Shown: positions 6,107 to 13,261 of the stretch, piece after piece
How positions within the stretch are numbered: position 1 is the first letter of the stretch
How the letters are laid out: each line of letters starts with the position of its first letter
DNA from: Bacteroidota bacterium
GTDB taxonomy: Bacteria; Bacteroidota; Ignavibacteria; SZUA-365; JAADGX01
Direction: 5' to 3'
NCBI GenBank assembly: GCA_024276335.1
Contig: JAJRXL010000393.1
Coordinates: 1 to 16,783 of the forward strand
DNA length: 16,783 nucleotides
Position numbers and translations under genes: made by a program
Notes under the pieces: generated by a model
The model's input: only the letters and a program-made list of their open reading frames with translations
What the model was told of the DNA's origin: nothing
Database searches by the model: none

Positions 6107-8023
6107 ATGAGACAGGTTTTTACCCGTATCCTGATTCCCTTTTTCGCGACAGCAATGTTCGTTTCCGCGGTTCAGGGGCAGGTCAACACCCGCGTTCCGG
6201 AAGCATCCATGTCGATCGATGCGAAATACTGGTACATGGAACGCGACTTGAGTACAGCACCCCGAGAATACACCGCAGAGCATAACGCAAATCCAACCGG
6301 TATCGCCGCGGACGCGAAACTGGTCGGAAAAATGATCAATGCCTATACCGCCATCAATCCGCATACGCGGCAGATCTGGTACGATCCGTTTTCCGGAGCC
6401 ATGGCTGTCATCTATCGCGCCAACCGCCCCGTGCCCGGCAATGGTTCGCTGACGTACAAAACTTCTACGGATAAAGGTGTTACATGGAGTAACGAGTTGG
6501 GAACGATCAACCAGTCGTTTCCGAATTCCCGCGGCATGCTCACGGCCCGGCACCCAAGTATCATGCTCTCGAACCCGTCCAAGAGCACCGACCCCGCCAA
6601 CGTTCAGGTCGCCGCTTTGTGGTCCAACCTCGAAACAAGCTGGAAAGACCTGCTTTTCGCCAGCAGCATCTTTGGTGGGACAACTTTTACCGGCGGAAAA
6701 CTGCCTACTCCACCAAACTGGTTGATCGCTTATGATCCGGTCGTCAATTTGATCACCGGCGACTTGTATTCCATCGTGGAAGGGATCGACCCGGGCACTG
6801 GCAATGCGTTGAATGAGTACTACATCTTTAAATCCACCGATAAAGGTAAAAGCTGGAGCCTCCTGGCCATGCCCGCGATCATGCCGCCGTTACCGGACGG
6901 ATACCAGGTTTACTCGGCCAAGCTGGATATCTCGCCGGACGGCAAAGTCATGACCGTCGGATTCTTAGGCATCCTTGTCGAAAGCGGACGGTTTTCCTTT
7001 ATCAATAATCGCCTGGGTATGACTTCCTCCACGGACGGCGGAAGCACGTGGTCACAAGTGCAATTTACGACCATGACCGACCTGCGCTATGACGTTCCCT
7101 TTGACGCCACCACCGGATTCATGTATCCAAGCTTCGACATGGTATTGGACGCCAACGCCGATCCGCATTTCCTGATCACGATCACCAGCGACTCGTTCTT
7201 CCCGCTTGACAGCACCTTTGTCGGCGAAGTGCGCATGGACAAAACTCGCAAGTGGGAATTCCGCGGCCTTGCGTACATCAATAACCCCTGGGTACAGCGG
7301 TTCGCCAATATCGGGAGGACACCTCTCGGCCAGCCCCAACCCAAGTTCAGTATTTACAATGAACATCAGTGGGCGAAAAGCGTCGACGGCTACAAGCTGT
7401 GGGCAAAATGGATCGACACGGACTCCCTGTTCAAGTTTGTACGCTACGATCCCCAGCAGCAGTTGCCAATACTTGTCCGCGACACGATCCACGACGTGTA
7501 CACCGCCGGTTATGACATACGGAGCAACACCGCGAGCGGCGGATGGACAGGGAAGCGGATAACGCGCACGCCGACAATCGACGAAAAGCATACCAAGATC
7601 GCGCCGTACGTGGATGATGACAACCGGTTGTATTTTCTGTACACCATCTGGGGCTTTGGCGATGTCGGAGACGACGACGACCTGGCGCCATCAGATCTGT
7701 TCTTTGTAACCGATGTCGTGGACGTTACGGTGGGTGTCGAGGATACGCCAGGCGCCGCCGGTGCATTCAGTCTTGGGCAGAACTATCCGAACCCTTTCAA
7801 TCCGTCGACCATCATCCCGTACACCGTTCCGAAAGCCGGGCGCGTTTCGTTGAAAGTGTTCGACATGATGGGACGGGAAGTGGCAACGCTGGTAAATGAC
7901 GTCCTTCCGGCGGGTTCCTACAAGGCGCCATTTTTTGCCGGGAGCCTTCAGAGCGGAATGTACATCTACCGGCTCGAGACCAATGGTCATGTCATGAGCC
8001 GCAAGATGCTCCTGGCCAAGTAA
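6107..8023 (+). CDS. Secreted Asp-box (BNR) repeat protein with type IX secretion sorting domain, copy 2
   Basis: This 638-residue exported protein is a diverged paralogue of the one at 3755. AGGAGA lies six bases before the ATG. The signal peptide ends at about residue 24 (VQG|Q). Asp boxes lie at 120-127 (STDKGVTW), 243-250 (STDKGKSW) and 308-315 (STDGGSTW). Segments shared in the same order with copy 1 include GKM near residue 75, PPNWLI (202-207), K(Y/W)AKWID-type sequence around 430-438, and AGxDIRSNTxxGGW (467-480). Residues 554-638 are a canonical Por/type IX sorting domain: LGQNYPNPFNPSTII, VFDMMGREVATLV, GMYIYRLETNG, then a basic end. The protein should be secreted or displayed on the surface. 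The substrate or partner is unknown, and sialidase active-site residues are not evident. It has its own promoter and long leader, and a hairpin at 8046-8075 follows. Confidence 0.87.
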   Translation: MRQVFTRILIPFFATAMFVSAVQGQVNTRVPEASMSIDAKYWYMERDLSTAPREYTAEHNANPTGIAADAKLVGKMINAYTAINPHTRQIWYDPFSGAMAVIYRANRPVPGNGSLTYKTSTDKGVTWSNELGTINQSFPNSRGMLTARHPSIMLSNPSKSTDPANVQVAALWSNLETSWKDLLFASSIFGGTTFTGGKLPTPPNWLIAYDPVVNLITGDLYSIVEGIDPGTGNALNEYYIFKSTDKGKSWSLLAMPAIMPPLPDGYQVYSAKLDISPDGKVMTVGFLGILVESGRFSFINNRLGMTSSTDGGSTWSQVQFTTMTDLRYDVPFDATTGFMYPSFDMVLDANADPHFLITITSDSFFPLDSTFVGEVRMDKTRKWEFRGLAYINNPWVQRFANIGRTPLGQPQPKFSIYNEHQWAKSVDGYKLWAKWIDTDSLFKFVRYDPQQQLPILVRDTIHDVYTAGYDIRSNTASGGWTGKRITRTPTIDEKHTKIAPYVDDDNRLYFLYTIWGFGDVGDDDDLAPSDLFFVTDVVDVTVGVEDTPGAAGAFSLGQNYPNPFNPSTIIPYTVPKAGRVSLKVFDMMGREVATLVNDVLPAGSYKAPFFAGSLQSGMYIYRLETNGHVMSRKMLLAK

Positions 8024-8045
8024 CGGTCTGACTTAACCGTGAAAC

Positions 8046-8075
8046 GAGAAAGGCGGGCACATACCCGCCTTTCTC
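8046..8075. terminator. Hairpin shared by two convergent transcription units
   Basis: A perfect 12-bp stem (GAGAAAGGCGGG at 8046-8057, CCCGCCTTTCTC at 8064-8075) has a 6-nt loop. It lies in the 86-nt gap between the stop of the plus-strand gene at 8023 and the stop of the minus-strand gene at 8110, so it could end both. Neither side has a long T tract; the distal arm supplies TTTCTC and the flanks are AT-rich. Termination in both directions is inferred from position and symmetry. Confidence 0.75.
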
Positions 8076-8109
8076 ATAATAAACGAATCCGTATGCTTGC
8101 AATTCGACG

Positions 8110-8517
8110 TTAAGCTCCCAGCAAACGCATGTGCTCGATCTTAATGCAAAGGTCGGAAACCACGTTCATACCGGACTTGCGCGCGTCTTCTTCCGCGACC
8201 GCGTTCGACACTCCGAGTTGCAGCCAGAGGGTCTTTGCCCTGATGGCATACGCCTGGGAAACGATTTCCGGCACATGTTCCGGGGCCCGGAAAACGTCGA
8301 CAATGTCAACGCTCGGATTTGGAATACTTCTCAGCTCCGGGTAACATGGAAGTCCTTCCCATTCCGAAAGCATCGGGTTCACCGGAATAACCGTATATCC
8401 CGCGTTGATGAGATACTTCGCCACACCGTAGCTGTCCCGGTGCGGTTTCGCGGAGATCCCCACCACAGCGATGGTTTTCGCCGTTTCGAGTATTTCCTTT
8501 ATGCTGTTATCCGTCAT
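8110..8517 (-). CDS. CoA-binding domain protein (YccU family)
   Basis: This 135-residue protein is a single Rossmann-like CoA-binding domain. It shows VVGISAKPHRDSYGVAKYL (18-36), then YTVIPVNP (41-48), VDIVDVFR (70-77) and the closing DLCIKIEHMRL (122-132), the usual YccU pattern. Family members are cytoplasmic and bind CoA or related nucleotides; a biochemical role is generally not established. The start is ATG at 8517-8515. It overlaps the end of gcvPB by 11 nt, giving likely translational coupling. AGGA lies about 7 nt upstream, within the gcvPB coding sequence. An in-frame upstream start at 8544 is possible but would deepen the overlap. This is the last gene of the minus-strand train and ends 34 nt before the hairpin at 8046-8075. 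Family call is firm; function is open. Confidence 0.9.
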   Translation of the reverse strand: MTDNSIKEILETAKTIAVVGISAKPHRDSYGVAKYLINAGYTVIPVNPMLSEWEGLPCYPELRSIPNPSVDIVDVFRAPEHVPEIVSQAYAIRAKTLWLQLGVSNAVAEEDARKSGMNVVSDLCIKIEHMRLLGA

Positions 8518-9976
8518 GCTCCGTTCCTTCCTCTTTAAACACAATGTTCAGGCGACGCGCTGCCAATGCATCGTTCAACCGCCTGACCGGCGTCGAGTGC
8601 GGGGCTTCCCTGACGAGGTCCGGGCTTTCTTCCGCCTCGCGGGCAATCGCCAGCATGGCGTCTGCAAACGCGTCCAGCGCTTCGCGTGTTTCCGTCTCCG
8701 TGGGTTCGATCATCAATGCTTCGTGAACGATTAAGGGAAAGTAAATCGTTGGCGCGTGAAAGCCGTAATCAAGGAGGCGCTTGGCGATATCCATCGTTTT
8801 CACTCCCTTCTCTTTCTGGTAATCCCCGGACAGGACGAACTCGTGCATCGGCGTCTCGGGAAACGGAAGCTTGAAGGTTCCTTTCAACCTGCTCAACAGG
8901 TAATTGGCGTTGAGGATGGCGTCTTCGCTCACGCGCCGCAGCCCCTTCGCTCCGTTCATCCGGATGTAGGCGTACGCACGCACGAATATCCCGAAGTTGC
9001 CGTAAAATGAATGCACCTTGCCGATCGATTGCGGACGGTCGTGATCCAGGCAATAGCGATCCCCCTCTTTGACGATGAGCGGAACGGGCAAAAACGGCGC
9101 GAGTTTTTCGCTGACGGCCACCGGGCCGGAACCGGGCCCGCCGCCACCGTGGGGTGTCGAAAACGTCTTGTGCAGGTTAATGTGCATCACGTCGAAGCCC
9201 ATCCGCCCCGGTTGCACGATGCCCATCTGTGCGTTCAGGTTGGCCCCGTCCAGGTACATCAACCCGCCGGCGCCGTGGACCAGCTCGGCGATCGTCGTGA
9301 TGTTGCGTTCGAAAATACCAAGCGTATTGGGATTGGTGATCATCATGCCGGCGACGGCATCATCCAGGTGATCCCGCAGGTCGTCGATGTCCACCATGCC
9401 GTCGGAATTGGATTTCACCTCCACCGGGGTCAGCCCGGCGATGGCGACGCTGGCGGGATTCGTACCGTGCGCGGAATCCGGGATGAGGATTTTATGCTTC
9501 CCTCCCATCCCCGAGGCCGCAAGATACGCTTTCATTACCAGGACACCGGTCAGCTCGCCCTGTGCTCCCGCCGCAGGCTGCAAGCTGACCGCGTCGAAAC
9601 CGGTGATGGAGGCCAGCAGCTCCTGGAGTTCGTACATGAGCTGGAGCGCGCCCTGGCTCAGCGTTTCGGGCTGCATGGGATGCGCATCGCGAAAGCCCGG
9701 GATGTTCGCAGCCGCTTCGTTGACCTTCGGATTGTATTTCATGGTGCACGATCCGAGGGGATAGAATCCCTTGTCAACGTGATAATTCAACTGGGAGAGG
9801 TTCGTGAAATGCCGCACCACCTCGCCTTCATTCAGCTCGGGCAGCGTGGCGGGCTCGCGGCGTAAAAACCGTTCGGGAATCAGTTCGACAATGTCTTTTT
9901 CCGGCAAGTCCAGGGCGGGCAGAGTGTAGCCCTTGCGACCGGAACGACTTTTTTCAAAAAGCAGAGGAATGTGCAT
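8507..9976 (-). CDS. gcvPB: Glycine dehydrogenase (decarboxylating) subunit 2, P-protein
   Basis: This is the PLP-binding half of the two-subunit P-protein of the glycine cleavage system, 489 residues. P-protein decarboxylates glycine and passes the aminomethyl group to lipoyl-GcvH. The PLP lysine is K270 in HINLHKTFSTPHGGGGPG, followed by the glycine-rich loop typical of the family. Other signatures are YPLGSCTMKYNPK (72-84), SLQPAAGAQGE (131-141) and DSAHGTNPAS (167-176). The length is normal for subunit 2. The start is ATG at 9976 with no obvious ribosome binding site, 12 nt after the rnc stop. The partner gcvPA, often adjacent in bacteria with the split enzyme, is not in this window. Its position at the end of a fatty-acid/rnc gene train is unusual to me. 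The gene appears intact. Confidence 0.96.
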   Translation of the reverse strand: MHIPLLFEKSRSGRKGYTLPALDLPEKDIVELIPERFLRREPATLPELNEGEVVRHFTNLSQLNYHVDKGFYPLGSCTMKYNPKVNEAAANIPGFRDAHPMQPETLSQGALQLMYELQELLASITGFDAVSLQPAAGAQGELTGVLVMKAYLAASGMGGKHKILIPDSAHGTNPASVAIAGLTPVEVKSNSDGMVDIDDLRDHLDDAVAGMMITNPNTLGIFERNITTIAELVHGAGGLMYLDGANLNAQMGIVQPGRMGFDVMHINLHKTFSTPHGGGGPGSGPVAVSEKLAPFLPVPLIVKEGDRYCLDHDRPQSIGKVHSFYGNFGIFVRAYAYIRMNGAKGLRRVSEDAILNANYLLSRLKGTFKLPFPETPMHEFVLSGDYQKEKGVKTMDIAKRLLDYGFHAPTIYFPLIVHEALMIEPTETETREALDAFADAMLAIAREAEESPDLVREAPHSTPVRRLNDALAARRLNIVFKEEGTEHDG

Positions 9977-9988
9977 GGATGGTCGGGA

Positions 9989-10816
9989 TTAGCTTTGCGT
10001 ATTGTCTTTTTGCGCCAGCTCTTTTTCAAACCGTTCGAGCGCTTGATGGGCGGCCCGTTGCTCCGCCGCCTTCTTATTCGGCCCGTGCCCGCGTCCCCAG
10101 GAAACCCCGCCGATCGAGACTTCCACGGTGAACACGGGATTGTGATCCGGCCCTTCTTCCTTGATTGTCTCGTACTTGGGAATGCCGAATGAATGCGCCT
10201 GGGAGAACTCCAGGAGCTGGCTCTTGAAATTGTCGTCCTTCGTGAGGCGTGTCGAGTCAAACGCCGCCACCAGGTTGCGCCGCACGAAATCACGAGCCGC
10301 CTGATATCCCCCATCGAGATAGACGGCCGCCACCAGGGCTTCGAACGCATCTGCCAGTATCGAATCGCTGCCGGTGTTGAGCGATTGCGTGGCGCTCGGG
10401 CTGAGCAGCAGGAATTCCCGCAAGTGAATGCGCCGGGCAGACTCCACCAGAGCCCTGCGCTTGACCAGTTGCGACCGGATTTTCGTGAGCTTCCCTTCCG
10501 CTGCATCACGGAAGCGGTAGAACAAGTGCTCCGCCACCAGGAAGTTAAGAACGGCGTCGCCGAGAAACTCTAGGCGCTCGTTGGATTTCAAACTCCCGGA
10601 GCCCAGAAGTTGCAGGTACGAGCGATGGATGAGAGCCTGCTTGAAATAATTTTGATTCCGTATCCGGTACCCCGTGCGTTGATAAAACGATTCGTTGTCA
10701 ATGACGACTTCGTCGGGGTAAACCGGCAGCGCATGTCCCGATGACTTTACCTCGAAGGCCGGGGGATCACCCCGGTTTTTTCTTCTCCGAAAAAGTAGTC
10801 GTAACAAGCGCAGCAT
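9989..10816 (-). CDS. rnc: Ribonuclease III
   Basis: This 275-residue enzyme cleaves double-stranded RNA, including rRNA precursors. The signature NERLEFLGDAV is at 79-89, with metal-binding E83 and D87. The second acidic pair is D156 and E159 in LADAFEA. A C-terminal double-stranded-RNA-binding domain spans about 195-268, ending in the conserved PNKKAAEQRAAHQAL helix region. There is an N-terminal extension of about 40 residues relative to the E. coli enzyme, starting with a very basic stretch (MLRLLRLLFRRRKNR). This may be real or may mean a later start. The ATG at 10816 is only weakly preceded by a ribosome binding site. It follows fabF by 20 nt; the acpP-fabF-rnc order is common in bacteria. 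Confidence 0.96.
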   Translation of the reverse strand: MLRLLRLLFRRRKNRGDPPAFEVKSSGHALPVYPDEVVIDNESFYQRTGYRIRNQNYFKQALIHRSYLQLLGSGSLKSNERLEFLGDAVLNFLVAEHLFYRFRDAAEGKLTKIRSQLVKRRALVESARRIHLREFLLLSPSATQSLNTGSDSILADAFEALVAAVYLDGGYQAARDFVRRNLVAAFDSTRLTKDDNFKSQLLEFSQAHSFGIPKYETIKEEGPDHNPVFTVEVSIGGVSWGRGHGPNKKAAEQRAAHQALERFEKELAQKDNTQS

Positions 10817-10836
10817 AGGATCAAATCAGAATAGCG

Positions 10837-12084
10837 TCATGCCTCGAATTTTTTGAACAAAAGCGTGACGTTGTGGCCGCCGAAGCCGAAGGCATTTGTC
10901 AGCGCGACGTTGACGTCGGCGTCAACCGCGGAACCGGGAACATACCACAGATCGCATTCCGGGTCCTTGTTTTCGTAATTGCGCGTCGGATGCACTTTCC
11001 TTTCCTGGATCGATGCAACCGTGACCATCGATTCCATGGCGCCGGCGGCGCCGAGTAAATGCCCGATCATGGACTTGGTCGAACTCACGGGAATCTTGTA
11101 GGCCCGCTCACCAAACACCGTTTTAATCGCGGCGGTTTCGTTTTTGTCGTTGTAATACGTGGATGTGCCGTGAGCATTGATGTAATCCACGTCGTTCGGC
11201 GTCAGCCCGGCATCCTCGATGGCCAGCCGCATGGAGCGAACGGCCCCTTCCCCGCCGGGGGCGGGCTCGGTGATGTGGTAGGCATCGGCGGTGAATCCGA
11301 TACCGCCGACTTCTGCGTAAATATTCGCTCCACGATCCATCGCGTGATGCAGTTCCTCCAGGATCAGGATCGCTCCCCCTTCCCCCATGACGAAGCCGTC
11401 CCGCTCGGCATCGAAGGGCCTGCTGGCCTTTTCGGGCTCATCGTTCCTGGTGGAGAGCGCGCGCATGGCATTGAAGCCGCCCACACCCATGGGACAGATG
11501 ACCGCCTCCGCCCCTCCACACAACATCATGTCGGCATTGCCCCGCTGGATGAGAATGAAAGCATCGCCGATAGCATGCGCGGAGGTCGCGCATGCAGACG
11601 TCGTCGCATAGTTGGGCCCCTTGAGGCCGTATTCCATGGAAAGGCGACCGGCGGCAATATCCGCGATAAGCATCGGAATAAAGAACGGGCTGATCCGGCG
11701 CGGTGACCCTTCCTTGAACAACGTTTCTTGTTGCGTGTGGTACGTCCACATACCTCCGATACCGCTCCCGACGATAACACCCACTCGCTCCTGGTTCACA
11801 ACGGAAAAATCGACCCCGGCATCCTCCACCGCCATCCGGCCTGCCGCCATCGCGTACTGGGTAAAGAGGTCCATGCGACGGGCAGCCTTGGCATCCATGT
11901 AATGGGTCGGATCGAAGCCCTTGATTTCGCCAGCGATCTTCGTCTTGAACTCCGTAGTATCGAAAGAGGAAATCGGCACGATGCCGTTCTCCCCGGCAAG
12001 CAAATTCTCCCAGGTCTCCCGGGCAGTAAGCCCAACCGGGGAAAGCGCCCCCATTCCCGTAACTACAACCCTGCGTCGGTCCAT
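10837..12084 (-). CDS. fabF: 3-oxoacyl-[acyl-carrier-protein] synthase II
   Basis: This 415-residue condensing enzyme elongates acyl-ACP with malonyl-ACP in type II fatty-acid synthesis. The catalytic triad is complete: C165 in TTSACATSAHAIG, H305 in INAHGTSTYYND, and H342 in KSMIGHLLGAAGAMES, with K337 alongside. These are two positions on from E. coli FabF (C163, H303, H340). The C-terminal NAFGFGGHN motif is present. Length is normal. ATG at 12084 is preceded by AGGA six bases upstream. The gene lies 56 nt after acpP, and that gap contains a near-palindrome at 12116-12135. It is followed by rnc after 20 nt. Confidence 0.97.
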   Translation of the reverse strand: MDRRRVVVTGMGALSPVGLTARETWENLLAGENGIVPISSFDTTEFKTKIAGEIKGFDPTHYMDAKAARRMDLFTQYAMAAGRMAVEDAGVDFSVVNQERVGVIVGSGIGGMWTYHTQQETLFKEGSPRRISPFFIPMLIADIAAGRLSMEYGLKGPNYATTSACATSAHAIGDAFILIQRGNADMMLCGGAEAVICPMGVGGFNAMRALSTRNDEPEKASRPFDAERDGFVMGEGGAILILEELHHAMDRGANIYAEVGGIGFTADAYHITEPAPGGEGAVRSMRLAIEDAGLTPNDVDYINAHGTSTYYNDKNETAAIKTVFGERAYKIPVSSTKSMIGHLLGAAGAMESMVTVASIQERKVHPTRNYENKDPECDLWYVPGSAVDADVNVALTNAFGFGGHNVTLLFKKFEA

Positions 12085-12115
12085 TGTATTCCTTTACTCT
12101 GGTATAACGGTCGGC

Positions 12116-12135
12116 AACGGTCCACGTGAACCGTT
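12116..12135. promoter_or_regulatory. Near-perfect 20-bp palindrome between acpP and fabF
   Basis: The arms AACGGT and ACCGTT flank a CACGTG core, with a single mismatched pair at position 7/14. It starts just after the acpP stop in the direction of transcription and ends 31 nt before the fabF start. It may act as an operator for a symmetric regulator or as an mRNA hairpin that protects or limits the acpP transcript. No T tract follows on the minus strand, so a simple terminator is unlikely. A second copy of AACGGTC lies just beside it at 12106-12112. Confidence 0.4.
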
Positions 12136-12140
12136 CGACA

Positions 12141-12383
12141 TCAGCCTGCCTGATGTTCCTTTATGTAGTTAATCGCATCTCCGACGGTCGCGATTTTTTC
12201 CGCATCCTCGTCGGGGATTGTCAAATTGAACTCCTTTTCAAATTCCATGACCAGTTCCACGGTATCCAGGGAATCCGCACCGAGGTCGTTGGTAAAGGAT
12301 GCGCTTTCCGTGATCTGGCTGGCTTCCACTCCCAACTTGCTGACGATGATTTCTTTTACCTTCTGGACGATGTCATCGGACAT
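12141..12383 (-). CDS. acpP: Acyl carrier protein
   Basis: This 80-residue acidic protein carries acyl chains on a phosphopantetheine arm. The attachment serine is S38 in the DSLDTVELVMEFE motif, preceded by NDLGA. The four-helix composition and the length match bacterial ACPs. ATG at 12383 is preceded by AAGGAGG about 8 nt upstream, the strongest ribosome binding site in the minus-strand train. This agrees with the high level of ACP that cells need. The gene is 72 nt after fabG in an AT-rich gap and 56 nt before fabF. Confidence 0.98.
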   Translation of the reverse strand: MSDDIVQKVKEIIVSKLGVEASQITESASFTNDLGADSLDTVELVMEFEKEFNLTIPDEDAEKIATVGDAINYIKEHQAG

Positions 12384-12455
12384 TTATAAAACCTCCTTGA
12401 AAAATGTGAGATAATGAATATGGTATATAATCTATACAGTAACCGGACTCTTCTG
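12384..12455 (-). promoter_or_regulatory. AT-rich gap upstream of acpP
   Basis: This 72-nt gap is the widest in the minus-strand gene train. It is markedly AT-rich compared with its surroundings and contains the small inverted repeat GTATA/TATAC (12422-12436 region). An extra promoter for acpP here would make sense, but no -35/-10 pair with proper spacing was found. It also contains the AAGGAGG of acpP. Confidence 0.3.
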
Positions 12456-13202
12456 CTACATGACCATGCCACCATCCACGCACAAAACCTGGCCTGTAAT
12501 ATAGTCGGCCTGGGACGAAGCAAGAAATGCAACCACCCCCGCTATTTCAGCCGGGTCGGCAACGCGCTTCAACGGGACGATGCCAAGAATCTGTTCTTTC
12601 TGCGCACCGGACAAACCGGCGGTCATTTCCGTCTCCACGAACCCCGGCGCCACGGCGTTGACCTGGATGTTGCGCGGGGCGAGCTCCTTGGCCGTTGCCT
12701 TGGTGAAACCGATTATTCCGGCCTTCGAAGCGGCGTAGTTGACCTGCCCCGCGTTTCCCGTCAGTCCCACGACCGAGGAAATATTCACAATTTTTCCCGA
12801 CCGCTGGCGCATCATGTACCCGGTCACGGCACGCGTCATCAAGAACGTTCCCTTGAGATTGGTATTTATTACCGCGTCCCAATCCTCATCTTTCATGCGC
12901 AGCAAAAGCGTGTCACGCGTGATCCCCGCATTGTTGACGAGGATGTCGATGCGTTCGAATTCCCCGTAAACCCCTTCGACCGCCCTCCGGACACTTTCCG
13001 CGTCGGCCACGTCCACGGTGCGATGGAGACAGACGACACCGACGCGGCGCGCCTGATCGGAAAGTTCATCGAATCGATCCGGGACACTGCGGGAAAACAA
13101 CGCGACATTGATACCGCGACCAACGAAGTCCTCGGCAATCGCACGTCCGATTCCCCTGCTGGCTCCGGTAACAATCGCGTATTTACCTGTCAGATTTTCC
13201 AT
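12456..13202 (-). CDS. fabG: 3-oxoacyl-[acyl-carrier-protein] reductase
   Basis: This 248-residue short-chain dehydrogenase reduces 3-oxoacyl-ACP with NADPH. The cofactor motif TGASRGIGRA is at 12-21 and NNAG at 90-93. The catalytic residues N115, S143, Y156 and K160 are all present, with the NISSVVGLTGNAGQVNYAASKAG pattern typical of FabG rather than of other SDRs. The C-terminal TGQVLCVDGGMVM is also typical. ATG at 13202 has only a weak GGGA upstream. The gene sits 59 nt after fabD and 72 nt before acpP. The placement between fabD and acpP supports FabG rather than a general SDR. Confidence 0.97.
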   Translation of the reverse strand: MENLTGKYAIVTGASRGIGRAIAEDFVGRGINVALFSRSVPDRFDELSDQARRVGVVCLHRTVDVADAESVRRAVEGVYGEFERIDILVNNAGITRDTLLLRMKDEDWDAVINTNLKGTFLMTRAVTGYMMRQRSGKIVNISSVVGLTGNAGQVNYAASKAGIIGFTKATAKELAPRNIQVNAVAPGFVETEMTAGLSGAQKEQILGIVPLKRVADPAEIAGVVAFLASSQADYITGQVLCVDGGMVM

Positions 13203-13261
13203 GCCGTTTTTCCCGTTCGTAAAAACGTGCGTGCAACTTCAGGCACATCACATAAAATTAG

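Noticed and set aside
3755..8023. Calling the two Asp-box proteins sialidases
   Set aside because: Asp boxes occur in many beta-propeller proteins, and the sialidase catalytic motif is not visible in either.
9011..9865. 284-codon plus-strand open frame
   Set aside because: It is fully antisense to gcvPB, which is intact; the frame is a by-product of GC-rich codon usage.
9880..10509. 209-codon minus-strand open frame overlapping rnc and gcvPB
   Set aside because: It lies in another frame of the same strand as two well supported genes. Its C-terminal residues match gcvPB's N-terminus only partly, as a frame-shifted shadow.
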